The notes beneath the pieces are model-generated. The model was given only the letters and a program-made list of their open reading frames with translations, did not search any database and had not been told where the DNA came from. Of a stretch of DNA of 64,000 bases, positions 16,568 through 25,462 are shown one piece after another. The position numbers were made by a program, and so were the translations under genes. The first letter of the stretch is position 1. Every line of letters begins with the position of its first letter. The DNA is from UBA8752 sp042095055 (GTDB taxonomy: Bacteria > Bacteroidota > Bacteroidia > Flavobacteriales_D > Sanyastnellaceae): the NCBI GenBank assembly GCA_042095055.1, contig JBELBZ010000001.1:1-64000 (forward strand), given 5' to 3'.

Positions 16568-19054
16568 ATGAAGTTCGCTTTCCTCTCATTTTTGATGGTA
16601 CCGGCCATCGTTTTGTTTGCACAACCAGCCAATGGCAATGCGGTGGGTGATCCCGTCGCTTCCGTCCAGTCTGGGGGTTGGTTTGAAATCACCACTTGGG
16701 ATTGTGCATGCATTCCTGGAGCAGCAAACGATGTTTCCGTGCAAGGAGGGCATTCCGTGGCCTTGAATGCAGGCGACACTGCCCGCGCTCAAAGTGTGGC
16801 TGTAGCGGAAGCTGCTGTGCTGGGCCTTGTGACGGGTTCAAGGCTGGAACTTTCGGCTTCACTCGCTGCGCTGGGTGAGATTTCAGGAGCAGGAGTGGTG
16901 GCATTGGTGGGCGAAGGGGACCATGTTTGTGGACCGGCGAAACTGGAGCGCTTGGAGTGCGGAGCAGCAGCTGTCAGTTTGACCGACACGGTCATTGTAA
17001 CCAGCCAGCTGGACTTGATGTCCGCAGATTTGAACACCGACGGTATGTTGGTGCTGGAAGGCATTTCAGGCATCACCAATGCAACGGGCACCATCACAGG
17101 AAATGTTGTGCGCCGCTATGCTATGGAAAAGGAAAGTCCGTACAACTTCCACATCGGCGCAGGGTTGCAAGGCGCGAATGCCGGCCAGTTGTTGGATATG
17201 CCCGGAGCCGTATACCTCAAGGAATGGCAGGAACCATCGGCCGGATACTTGACCTTGGTGGGCTCTGATGTGATGAACTTAGCAGCGGGTCTCAATTTCA
17301 AGTTGTCCGCTGGGTCCCACCAATTTCAGCTTACCGGAGGCTCCGTGTTGGATACAGTGGTTGATTTGACCAAGGCATCCGACAGCAATTGGGCCGGTTG
17401 GAACCTGATTTGCAACCCCATGACAGGGTTTGCCGACATCAATGCGGTCGCTGTATCAGGTGCAGGGTCGTTGGGCGCTACCTACGAGTGGGTGGACAGC
17501 CTGAATACCTACAGTGTGCAGGTGGCTGGAATTGGCACCTTTGGAAATGCAGGAATTGTCGCTCCAGGCAGGGGTTTTTGGACCATCGCCGACACAAGCA
17601 GCACCTTGCATTTCGGTCCAGAAGTGTTGGTGGACAAGGGAGAATGGCAAGCCCAACATGAGCGCACTACCGGACAGGTTTTGGGATTCCAGTTGGACGT
17701 TGAGGACCGCGTGGACCAATGTTTGATTGAGTTTGGAACAGGTTCGGCCAGTTATGATCGCATGGAGGACGCCGAGTTCTTGCCTTCCGGTTTCCGGGGC
17801 AGGAACCACTTGGACATCTATTCAATGAGCGACGATCAGGTGTCATTGGCGGTGAACCGCACCCATGGAGAAGAACAGGTGATGCCCATTTGGGTCAAAG
17901 GCCTGAGTGGAGATTCAGTCACCATCCGGGCGACGTCCTTGCCCGAAAACCGCTGCCTCATCTTGGAAGATGTCCTGACGGGGTGGTCTGGTGCCGTTGA
18001 TGCGGACCTGGAGTACACTTTTTACGTGGGCACATTTAACGACGAGCACCGGTTCAATTTGAGCCTTGGCGGCTCAGTGGAGGTGTCTTCGACAGAGGCT
18101 GCCTGCGCCAGCGCATTGGACGGAACGGTGGTGGTCACAGGACCGGAACAGACCGTCGGATATGCATTGCACGATGCCAATGGCCAGGCCGTGGGCACTT
18201 TTACCGCAGATTCAGTGGGCGGCACCTTCTATGATGTGGGCGCCGGAGTCTACACTGTGACCGCCATCACGGAGGGTTGCATGGACCTGTCACGGACCGT
18301 GGAAGTCGGGGCGGACAGCGCGGGCATTGGCAATTTCAACGTAGACGCCATGCTGGACCACATCGGTTGTTACGACGACCATGGTGGCGTGACCCTCGAC
18401 ATCGAAGGCGGACAGGAACCCTACACTGTGGCTTGGTCCCACGGGGCCACAGGGGTGGCCATCGAAGTGGCTGCTGCAGGGACATTGGAAGCGGTCATCA
18501 CCGATGGTGCCGGTTGTTCTGATACGGCCAGTGTGGAGGTGCTTCAAGCGCCGCAGGTTCAAGCGGGCATCGCAGTGGACCAAGCGGTGGTGACCCTCAT
18601 CGATGGCGAAGCAGAAGTGTACTTTGACAACACCAGTACAGGAGCAGATGCCTACCAATGGAATTTTGGAGAAGGCGGCACAAGTTCTTCTGAGAACCCC
18701 ATTTACGCCTATGCTGCAGCTGGATCCTACACCGTCGGCCTGAACGCCTGGAACGACTACTGCTCCGACACCTACCAAATGGTGGTGACGGTAGAAACGG
18801 TGAGTTCTGTAGGCCACACGGCAACGGAACTGGAGGTGGCCATGGAGCGGACCATGAGGGGCTGGGAAATCACCCATCCACGGGAGGCTTTTGAAGTGGA
18901 AGTTTTCGACCTCACGGGCCGCATCGTCCACAGGGCAAGTGGTTTGCCAGGCGACCCTGTCGTGCTCGAACCCGCGCAAATGCCATTGGTAGCACTGGTT
19001 CACTGGAGGGGAAGCCAAACCGGTCAGCAAAAAACTTGGAGGTTGGGCCGATAA
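16568..19054 (+). CDS. Large secreted protein with SprB-type repeat, PKD domain and T9SS tail
   Basis: The predicted 828-aa protein starts with a signal peptide (MKFAFLSFLMVPAIVLFAQ). The N-terminal half is a Gly/Ala/Val-rich, probably beta-helical or beta-sandwich region with cysteine pairs. Residues about 595-660 match the SprB repeat pattern, with GGQEPYTVAWSHGATG and ITDGAGCSD; this repeat was named from the gliding adhesin SprB. Residues about 677-750 form a PKD domain (YQWNFGEGGTSSSENPIYAY). The last 60 residues (VEVFDLTGRIVHRASGLPG ... WRLGR) look like a type A T9SS sorting domain. It is therefore probably an outer-surface or secreted adhesin-like protein. Neighbouring genes are purine and membrane genes with no evident link. 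Confidence 0.85.
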   Translation: MKFAFLSFLMVPAIVLFAQPANGNAVGDPVASVQSGGWFEITTWDCACIPGAANDVSVQGGHSVALNAGDTARAQSVAVAEAAVLGLVTGSRLELSASLAALGEISGAGVVALVGEGDHVCGPAKLERLECGAAAVSLTDTVIVTSQLDLMSADLNTDGMLVLEGISGITNATGTITGNVVRRYAMEKESPYNFHIGAGLQGANAGQLLDMPGAVYLKEWQEPSAGYLTLVGSDVMNLAAGLNFKLSAGSHQFQLTGGSVLDTVVDLTKASDSNWAGWNLICNPMTGFADINAVAVSGAGSLGATYEWVDSLNTYSVQVAGIGTFGNAGIVAPGRGFWTIADTSSTLHFGPEVLVDKGEWQAQHERTTGQVLGFQLDVEDRVDQCLIEFGTGSASYDRMEDAEFLPSGFRGRNHLDIYSMSDDQVSLAVNRTHGEEQVMPIWVKGLSGDSVTIRATSLPENRCLILEDVLTGWSGAVDADLEYTFYVGTFNDEHRFNLSLGGSVEVSSTEAACASALDGTVVVTGPEQTVGYALHDANGQAVGTFTADSVGGTFYDVGAGVYTVTAITEGCMDLSRTVEVGADSAGIGNFNVDAMLDHIGCYDDHGGVTLDIEGGQEPYTVAWSHGATGVAIEVAAAGTLEAVITDGAGCSDTASVEVLQAPQVQAGIAVDQAVVTLIDGEAEVYFDNTSTGADAYQWNFGEGGTSSSENPIYAYAAAGSYTVGLNAWNDYCSDTYQMVVTVETVSSVGHTATELEVAMERTMRGWEITHPREAFEVEVFDLTGRIVHRASGLPGDPVVLEPAQMPLVALVHWRGSQTGQQKTWRLGR

Positions 19055-19083
19055 TTGGAAGTCGGAATACCGCGCGTATTCCC

Positions 19084-19091
19084 GAACTTCG
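19084..19091 (+). promoter_or_regulatory. Candidate start-proximal octamer GAACTTCG before purQ
   Basis: GAACTTCG ends 5 bases before the chosen GTG start of purQ and fits the loose nAnnTTYG pattern. Two mismatches to TAnnTTTG, so weak. Confidence 0.18.
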
Positions 19092-19096
19092 CTGAC

Positions 19097-19792
19097 GTGA
19101 AAGTCGGCGTCATCACCTTCCCCGGGTCCAATTGCGACCATGATATGGAACATGCCCTTGGCACGGAACTCGGTTTCCCTGTTGAGCGGCTCTGGCACAA
19201 GGACCGCGACCTCAAAGGGGTGGACCTTGTCGTCTTGCCCGGTGGCTTCAGCTACGGAGATTACCTCCGGAGTGGAGCCATCGCGCGATTCTCCCCCATC
19301 ATGGAGGAGGTCGTGGCCCACGCCAAGCGCGGTGGCCGCGTGCTGGGCGTTTGCAACGGTTTTCAAATCCTGTGTGAAGCAGGCCTGCTTCCCGGAGCAC
19401 TCAGGCACAATGACAACCGCAAGTTTATCTGCCGCAATGTGTTGTTGAGGCCAGAATCACTCATGGCACCCATGACGGCCAAGCTGCCTGACGGACGGCC
19501 TTTGTGCATCCCCATTGCCCATGGTGAAGGCAATTACACCATCGACGACGCGGGACTTGATGCCATCGAGGATGGCGACCAGATTTTGTTCCGCTACTGC
19601 GGACCCGAAGGTGAGATTGGGGACGAATTCAACCCCAATGGATCGGTGGACCACATCGCCGGGGTCTGCAATGCCGAAGGCAACGTCTTTGGCATGATGC
19701 CGCACCCCGAACGCGCTTGCAGCGAGGACCTTGGCAACACCGACGGCCGCGCCATGTTGGAGGCCCTTGCGGCAGCCGTGGAAGCGGTCTGA
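19097..19792 (+). CDS. purQ: Phosphoribosylformylglycinamidine synthase, glutaminase subunit
   Basis: PurQ releases ammonia from glutamine for the FGAM synthase complex with PurL and PurS. The predicted 231-aa protein has the nucleophile elbow GVCNGFQIL (catalytic Cys) and the PHPE His-Glu pair near the C-terminus, with the family start KVGVITFPGSNCDHD. I choose the GTG at 19097 because the residues from there align with the family; the open frame extends to a TTG at 19055 directly after the preceding stop. A separate PurQ implies the small, three-subunit form of PurL in this organism, in contrast to the large fused PurL of E. coli. purL and purS are not in the window. Confidence 0.94.
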   Translation: MKVGVITFPGSNCDHDMEHALGTELGFPVERLWHKDRDLKGVDLVVLPGGFSYGDYLRSGAIARFSPIMEEVVAHAKRGGRVLGVCNGFQILCEAGLLPGALRHNDNRKFICRNVLLRPESLMAPMTAKLPDGRPLCIPIAHGEGNYTIDDAGLDAIEDGDQILFRYCGPEGEIGDEFNPNGSVDHIAGVCNAEGNVFGMMPHPERACSEDLGNTDGRAMLEALAAAVEAV

Positions 19793-19852
19793 CCTCCTGC
19801 GCCCACACATTTTTCATGCCGATTTTCGACGGCGTGTGGAACATGAAAGGTT

Positions 19853-19860
19853 TAAGTTTG
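19853..19860 (+). promoter_or_regulatory. Candidate -7 element TAAGTTTG for dxs
   Basis: TAAGTTTG is a perfect TAnnTTTG match in the 86-bp purQ-dxs spacer, 18 bases before the ATG at 19879. No clear -33 TTG. Spacing predicts a leader of roughly 12 nt. Confidence 0.5.
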
Positions 19861-19878
19861 TTGCTATAGTCCCCGGAA

Positions 19879-21843
19879 ATGACCGGGAAAGCCATGGCCG
19901 ATCAGCACCCCCCCTTCAAACCAGGACCCCTTTTGGGTCAAATCCAGGAGCCCCATGATCTCAGGGCAAAATTTGGTGTGGAGGATTTGCCACAAGTCTG
20001 CGATGAACTCAGGCAATACATTGTGGATGTGGTCAGCGAAAAAGGCGGCCACTTTGGGGCAAGCCTCGGCGTGGTCGAATTGACAGTCGCCTTGCACTAT
20101 GTCTTCAACACGCCCGAAGACCAAGTGGTGTGGGACGTTGGTCACCAGGCATATGGCCACAAAATCTTGACCGGACGGCGAGAGCAATTTCACACCAACC
20201 GAATTCACAAGGGACTCAGCGGATTTCCAAAGCGCAACGAAAGCCCTTACGACACCTTTGGAGTGGGACACAGTTCCACCAGCATCAGCGCCGCATTGGG
20301 CATGTCCGTGGCCAACAAAATCAAAGGGGATTTGCGACAGCACATTGCCGTCATTGGTGACGGTGCCATGACAGCGGGTCTCGCCTTCGAAGGACTCAAC
20401 CACGGTGGATGGCAAGACAACAACATGATTGTGGTCCTCAACGACAATTGCATGTCGATTGACCCCAATGTGGGTGCCCTCAAGGATTACCTCACGGACA
20501 TCACAACTTCTCACACCTACAACCGCGTCAAGGACGAGGTGTGGCAGTTGTTGGGCAAGGTGTCCAAATTTGGCCCAGATGCACAGACCATCGCGTCCAA
20601 AGTGAGCGACATGGTCAAGGGTTCGCTGTTGCAGCAATCCAACATGTTTGAGTCCTTGAACTTCCGCTACTTCGGCCCTATCGACGGCCATGATGTGGAA
20701 CAGGTAGAGCACGTGCTGCGCGACCTCAAGGACATCCCCGGTCCCAAGTTGTTGCACCTGCTCACCAAAAAAGGCAAGGGATACGCTCCTGCTGAAGCGG
20801 GCAGTCCCACCAAATGGCACGCGCCCGGCCTCTTCAACAAAGAGACCGGTGAAATCATCAAGGTGGTGCCCAAGTCGCCGGAGCCCCCGAAGTACCAAGA
20901 TGTCTTTGGGCACACCATCATTGAGCTCGCGGAAAAGGACGAGCGCATTGTTGGCGTAACGCCGGCGATGCCCACCGGGTGTTCTCTGAAGTTCATGATG
21001 GAAGCCATGCCCGATCGCGCCTTTGATGTGGGCATCGCAGAGCAGCATGCCGTCACATTTTCGGCAGGCATGGCCACCCAGGGCATGGTGCCGTTCTGCA
21101 ACATCTACAGCTCATTTATGCAGCGGGCGTACGACCAAGTCGTGCACGATGTAGCGCTGCAAAACCTGCATGTCGTGTTCTGTCTGGACCGCGGTGGCAT
21201 GGCAGGTGCCGATGGACCGACCCACCACGGTGTTTTCGACCTCGCTTACATGCGTTGCATCCCCAACATGATCGTTTCGGCGCCCATGAACGAGGAGGAG
21301 CTGCGCAATTTGATGTACACCGCTTCGGCCGACGACCACGGCCCATTCAGCATCCGCTATCCCCGGGGCAAAGGCGTGATGACCGAGTGGAAGACCCCCT
21401 TGCGCAAAGTGAAAGTGGGTACGGGTCGGCGCGTCCGCAATGGTGAGGACGTCGCCATTCTGGGCATTGGCCATCTCGGCAACCATGCATTGAAGGCCGC
21501 AGAGCAGCTGGAAGCAGACGGGGTCTCAGCCGCCATGTACGACATGCGGTTTGTCAAACCGCTGGACGAAACCCTGCTGCACGAAGTGTTCGGGAAATTC
21601 GACAAGGTCATTACCGTGGAAGATGGGTGTATCCAAGGCGGCATGGGAAGTGCCGTGCTTGAATTCGCCGCAGACCAAGGATACATGGCCCGCATTGTAA
21701 GGCTGGGCGTCCCAGACCAATGGATCGAGCACGGCACGCAATCCGAGCTGTATTCCGAATGTGGGTACAACGTGGATGACATCGCGGCCAGTGCGCGCAA
21801 GTTGGTTGGGGTGGCGCGCAGCGGTGCCCAAAAGGCGGGCTGA
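19879..21843 (+). CDS. dxs: 1-deoxy-D-xylulose-5-phosphate synthase
   Basis: Dxs condenses pyruvate and glyceraldehyde 3-phosphate with thiamine diphosphate, the first step of the MEP isoprenoid route. The predicted 654-aa protein shows the N-terminal GHFGASLGVVELTVALHYVF, the DVGHQAYGHKILTGR segment, the ThDP motif GDGAMTAGLAFEGLNHGG ending in NDN, and the transketolase domain FDVGIAEQHAVTFSAGMA and DRGGMAGADGPTHHG. Length is normal. The ATG at 19894 is an alternative start. It supplies precursors for uppS and the polyprenyl synthase encoded in this window. No operon partner overlaps it. Confidence 0.96.
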   Translation: MTGKAMADQHPPFKPGPLLGQIQEPHDLRAKFGVEDLPQVCDELRQYIVDVVSEKGGHFGASLGVVELTVALHYVFNTPEDQVVWDVGHQAYGHKILTGRREQFHTNRIHKGLSGFPKRNESPYDTFGVGHSSTSISAALGMSVANKIKGDLRQHIAVIGDGAMTAGLAFEGLNHGGWQDNNMIVVLNDNCMSIDPNVGALKDYLTDITTSHTYNRVKDEVWQLLGKVSKFGPDAQTIASKVSDMVKGSLLQQSNMFESLNFRYFGPIDGHDVEQVEHVLRDLKDIPGPKLLHLLTKKGKGYAPAEAGSPTKWHAPGLFNKETGEIIKVVPKSPEPPKYQDVFGHTIIELAEKDERIVGVTPAMPTGCSLKFMMEAMPDRAFDVGIAEQHAVTFSAGMATQGMVPFCNIYSSFMQRAYDQVVHDVALQNLHVVFCLDRGGMAGADGPTHHGVFDLAYMRCIPNMIVSAPMNEEELRNLMYTASADDHGPFSIRYPRGKGVMTEWKTPLRKVKVGTGRRVRNGEDVAILGIGHLGNHALKAAEQLEADGVSAAMYDMRFVKPLDETLLHEVFGKFDKVITVEDGCIQGGMGSAVLEFAADQGYMARIVRLGVPDQWIEHGTQSELYSECGYNVDDIAASARKLVGVARSGAQKAG

Positions 21844-21870
21844 ATCCCGCTGTCATTCCACAGGTCTTCC

Positions 21871-21878
21871 GACCTTCG
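21871..21878 (+). promoter_or_regulatory. Candidate start-proximal octamer GACCTTCG
   Basis: GACCTTCG ends 4 bases before the DUF2480 ATG at 21883, in the same position relative to the start as GACATTCG before DUF4271. Weak as a promoter match. Confidence 0.2.
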
Positions 21879-21882
21879 TCTC

Positions 21883-22386
21883 ATGGAAGATGCCATTCGG
21901 AACCGCGTAGAAGAAAGTGGGCTTGTACAGCTCGACCTTTCCGCCTTGCTGTCCAGCAGGCCGTTGCGCGACATCGACATCGCCCCCCAGTTGTGGCAGG
22001 GCTTGGCCATTCGCGAACAGGAGTTCCGCACATGGTTGAAGGCATTGGACTGCACCGTTTATGATGGAGCAGACGTGGCCATCCACTGCAGCGCTGATGC
22101 GATCGTACCGGAATGGGTGTGGATGTTGGTGACGGCTTCACTGCAAGGCCATGCGCGCAGTGTGCACGTTTGCGCGCCGCAACACCTCAAGGCGGCCGTT
22201 TTGGCCCGTATCGCAGAAGAGCTCGACCCCGAGGAGTACCGTGGTCAGCGGGTGGTGGTGAAAGGCTGTGGGCTCGATGCTGGAGCAGGACCCGCCGTCC
22301 GCTTGGTCGAGCGTCTGCAACCTGTGGTCAAGTCCCTGATGTTCGGTGAGCCATGCAGCACCGTTCCCGTGTACAAGTCGCGCTGA
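21883..22386 (+). CDS. DUF2480 family protein
   Basis: The predicted 167-aa cytoplasmic protein has no signal peptide or membrane segment. The sequence (NRVEESGLVQLDLSALL, then IAPQLWQGLAIREQEFR, then GCGLDAGAGPAVRLVE near the C-terminus) matches my memory of the DUF2480 family, a conserved Bacteroidota protein without a known role. It lies between dxs and polA with 39 and 56 bp spacers, and a hairpin separates it from polA. Neither neighbour gives a functional clue. Confidence 0.78.
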   Translation: MEDAIRNRVEESGLVQLDLSALLSSRPLRDIDIAPQLWQGLAIREQEFRTWLKALDCTVYDGADVAIHCSADAIVPEWVWMLVTASLQGHARSVHVCAPQHLKAAVLARIAEELDPEEYRGQRVVVKGCGLDAGAGPAVRLVERLQPVVKSLMFGEPCSTVPVYKSR

Positions 22387-22410
22387 GAAGCGGAGTAAAT
22401 CAGAGCGGTT

Positions 22411-22427
22411 CCTCGGATTCCCCGAGG
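22411..22427. other. Short inverted repeat between DUF2480 and polA
   Basis: CCTCGG and CCGAGG form a 6-bp stem around a 5-base loop. The following TAATTT is not a strong T-run, so intrinsic termination is uncertain; the repeat could instead bear on polA expression, since it lies 15 bases before its start. Confidence 0.35.
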
Positions 22428-22442
22428 TAATTTGGCAGAGCC

Positions 22443-25301
22443 ATGTTGACCGCTGAATCCGAAAAGAAGCTCTTCCTGATTGATGCCTTTGCCCTGATTT
22501 TCCGGGCATACTATGCCTTCATCCGCAATCCCCGCATCAACAGCAAGGGCGCCAACACCAGTGCTGTTTTCGGTTTCACAACCGCGATGCTCGACATCCT
22601 GAAAAACGAGAAGCCGACCCACTTGGCCATCGTATTTGACCCGCCAGGCCCGACATTCCGGCACGAGACGTTTCCCGAATACAAGGCCAACCGGGACGAA
22701 ACGCCCGAAGACATACGCGCGAGCATTCCCCATGTGTATGCCATGGCAGAGGCCATGCGCATTCCCACCATCACCGAGCCGGGCTTTGAGGCCGACGACA
22801 TGATCGGCTATCTGTCGGTGCTGGCGGAGAAAGAGGGTTTCGATGTCTACATGATGACCCCCGACAAGGACTATGCCCAACTGGTGACCGAGAAGGTGCG
22901 CATGTACCGGCCAGGCCGGCAGGGGAATCCTGCACAGGTGTGGGGCCCAGCAGAAGTTTGCGAGCGGTTTGGCATTGAGGATCCGATGCAGGTGATCGAC
23001 CTGTTGGGCTTGATGGGCGACTCTGCAGACAACATTCCTGGAGTGCCCGGAATCGGTCCCAAAACGGCCGCCAAGTTGCTCAGCAAATACGGGTCCATGG
23101 AGACCTTGTTGGACTCCACTGCAGAGCTCAAAGGCAAGCAAAAAGAAAACCTGGAGAATTTTCGGGAGCAGGCCCTCCTGTCCAAGCACCTGGCCACCAT
23201 CGTTACAGACATCGACTACACGCCAGATTTCGAGGACATGGCCGTTGAGGGTCCAGATGCCGAGAAATTGAACCCCCTGTTTGAAGAGCTGGAGTTCCGC
23301 ACGCTGGCGCGGCGCATTTTGGGCAATGCTGCCGGAGCAGGCCCCGCAGGTGAAGCCACCAAGTCTGCCCCACAGTCTGCTCAGGACGATGGTGGAGGGC
23401 AAATGGGTCTGTTTGGTGGAGGCGGCGCTGGTGATCAGGCAGGTCAGGCGGGCGATGGTTTGGAGCAGTTTGACGCCGAGGCGGTGGACTACCGGTTGGC
23501 CGATACCGCGGATCAACGCGCCGAGTTGCTGGCAGAATTGTCTGCGGCAAAACGTTTCGCATTTGACACCGAGACCACCGGATTGGACGCAAGGACTGCC
23601 CGAATCGTGGGCATGAGCTTTTCGACCAAACCCCGAACTGCCTGGTACGTGCCCGTTCCGCTGGGTGATCTGGCACAGCCACAACGGGAAGACCAAGAGG
23701 TGGCCGCCCTGATGTCAGAGTTTGCGCCGGTACTCGAGGATGGATCCAAGCAGTTGATTGCCCAAAACTGGAAGTACGACCTCAAGATCATGCGGGGGGC
23801 AGGAGCATCAGTGGGCTGCCAAGTGTTCGACACGATGCTCGCCCACTATGTGCTGCAGCCGGACCTCAAGCACGGCATGGACTACCTCGCCGAGGTTGAG
23901 CTTGGATACAAGACCATCCCCATCACAGACCTCTTGGGCAAAAAGGGCAAGAACCAGAAGACCATGGCGGACATCCCGCCAGAACAAGTCTGCAACTACG
24001 CCTGTGAAGACGCCGACATTACCCTGAGGTTGGCCGACGTTTTTGAGCAGAAACTGGGCGAGGATTCCCCTGAGCGGCGCATTTTGGACACCATTGAGAT
24101 GCCTTTGGTTCCAGTGTTGGCCGACATGGAAATGGAGGGCGTACGCCTGGATACAAACGCCCTCAACGCTATGGCAGAAGGGCTGCAGGAAGACCTCCGC
24201 AAGCTGACAGACTCGATTCAAGCCCATGCGGGGGTGCCATTTTCAATAGACTCACCCCGCCAATTGGGCGAGGTCTTGTTTGATCACCTCGCCATTGCTG
24301 AGAAGGCCAAGAAGACCAAGACCGGGCAGTACGCCACGGGGGAGGATGTCCTTCAAAAACTCGCAAACAACCATCCCATTGTGGGGGAGGTGTTGGAATA
24401 CCGACAGTTGAACAAGTTGCTGTCGACCTACGTTCGTCCGTTGCCCGAGTTGGTGGACGACGAGACTGGGCGTGTCCATACACAATACATGCAGGCCGTG
24501 GCGGCCACGGGACGGCTGAGCAGCACGCAGCCCAACTTGCAGAACATCCCCATTCGGACGGCCCGCGGCCGTGAAATTCGAAAGGCCTTTGTTCCGCGCG
24601 ACGCAGACCACATTTTGATGGCTGCCGACTACAGTCAGGTGGAGTTGCGCATCGTGGCGGCCTTGAGTGGCGACCGGGGTTTGTGCCAAGCGTTCAACGA
24701 AGGCGCGGACATTCACACGGCCACGGCTGCCAAGGTATTCGGCATCGATCCCGACGCCGTGGATCGGGGCCAAAGGAGCCAGGCCAAGGCGGTCAACTTT
24801 GGCATTCTCTATGGTCAAGGGGCCTTTGGGTTGGCAGAGACCTTGAAGATTCCGCGCCGCGAGGCCAAGGCCATCATCGAAGCCTACTTCTCCGAGTTTG
24901 CAGACCTCAAGGCATACCAAACAGAAGTTGTGGAGCGGGCAAAGGAAGTGGGCTATGTCGAGACCGTATTGGGCCGCAAGCGTTGGCTTCCTGACATCAC
25001 TTCTGCCAATGCGGTGGTCCGGGGGTTTGCCGAGCGCAATGCCATCAATGCCCCCATTCAAGGGTCGGCCGCCGACATCATCAAAGTGGCCATGGTCCGC
25101 ATTCAGGAAGCACTCAAATCAGCCTCCCTCGATGCACGCATGATCTTGCAGGTACACGATGAATTGGTGTTCGACGTTCCCAAAAGTGAGGTCGAAGCCG
25201 TGACCGCCTTGGTCCGCCAACACATGGAGGGTGCCGTGGAATTGGCGGTTCCGCTGGAAGTTGAAGTGGAAACTGGCGCCCATTGGTTGGAGGCACATTG
25301 A
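22443..25301 (+). CDS. polA: DNA polymerase I
   Basis: PolA fills gaps and removes RNA primers in replication and repair. The predicted 952-aa protein has three parts: a 5' nuclease (about residues 8-300, with LFLIDAFALIFRAYYAF and TPDKDYAQLVT), a 3'-5' exonuclease (about 350-540, with FAFDTETTGLDAR retaining the catalytic Asp/Glu, so proofreading is probably active), and the family A polymerase (about 560-952, with DYSQVELRIVAALSG near residue 729 and VHDELVFDVP). A Gly/Gln/Asp-rich linker of about 45 residues separates the first two. Length is close to the usual 930. It is transcribed alone. Confidence 0.97.
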   Translation: MLTAESEKKLFLIDAFALIFRAYYAFIRNPRINSKGANTSAVFGFTTAMLDILKNEKPTHLAIVFDPPGPTFRHETFPEYKANRDETPEDIRASIPHVYAMAEAMRIPTITEPGFEADDMIGYLSVLAEKEGFDVYMMTPDKDYAQLVTEKVRMYRPGRQGNPAQVWGPAEVCERFGIEDPMQVIDLLGLMGDSADNIPGVPGIGPKTAAKLLSKYGSMETLLDSTAELKGKQKENLENFREQALLSKHLATIVTDIDYTPDFEDMAVEGPDAEKLNPLFEELEFRTLARRILGNAAGAGPAGEATKSAPQSAQDDGGGQMGLFGGGGAGDQAGQAGDGLEQFDAEAVDYRLADTADQRAELLAELSAAKRFAFDTETTGLDARTARIVGMSFSTKPRTAWYVPVPLGDLAQPQREDQEVAALMSEFAPVLEDGSKQLIAQNWKYDLKIMRGAGASVGCQVFDTMLAHYVLQPDLKHGMDYLAEVELGYKTIPITDLLGKKGKNQKTMADIPPEQVCNYACEDADITLRLADVFEQKLGEDSPERRILDTIEMPLVPVLADMEMEGVRLDTNALNAMAEGLQEDLRKLTDSIQAHAGVPFSIDSPRQLGEVLFDHLAIAEKAKKTKTGQYATGEDVLQKLANNHPIVGEVLEYRQLNKLLSTYVRPLPELVDDETGRVHTQYMQAVAATGRLSSTQPNLQNIPIRTARGREIRKAFVPRDADHILMAADYSQVELRIVAALSGDRGLCQAFNEGADIHTATAAKVFGIDPDAVDRGQRSQAKAVNFGILYGQGAFGLAETLKIPRREAKAIIEAYFSEFADLKAYQTEVVERAKEVGYVETVLGRKRWLPDITSANAVVRGFAERNAINAPIQGSAADIIKVAMVRIQEALKSASLDARMILQVHDELVFDVPKSEVEAVTALVRQHMEGAVELAVPLEVEVETGAHWLEAH

Positions 25302-25389
25302 CCATTGGCCCATCATCCGACGTATTTCATCGGTTCATTCTGACGCAGCTTTTACTGCAGTGCTGACAGCATTCACCCCCAAGAGAGGA

Positions 25390-25397
25390 TAACTTTC
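25390..25397 (+). promoter_or_regulatory. Candidate -7 element TAACTTTC
   Basis: TAACTTTC matches TAnnTTTG at seven of eight positions and lies 65 bases before the lipoprotein ATG, within the longest gene-free stretch of the window (25302-25462, 161 bp). That stretch holds no RNA gene or strong hairpin that I can see. Confidence 0.32.
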
Positions 25398-25462
25398 GAA
25401 ACAGGCAATCGGCGCTCGCCGAACCCGATTCAACTTGCCTCTACAACCCGCTTGGATTTTCC

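Noticed and set aside
18290..21048. Minus-strand frames of 372 and 394 codons over the T9SS protein, purQ and dxs
   Set aside because: They lie opposite well-supported genes and have no family motifs.
22245..23696. Minus-strand frame of 483 codons over polA
   Set aside because: Antisense to polA; composition is typical of a shadow frame.
25302..25462. tRNA, riboswitch or small RNA in the longest gene-free stretch
   Set aside because: No cloverleaf, conserved riboswitch core or strong hairpin could be drawn by eye.
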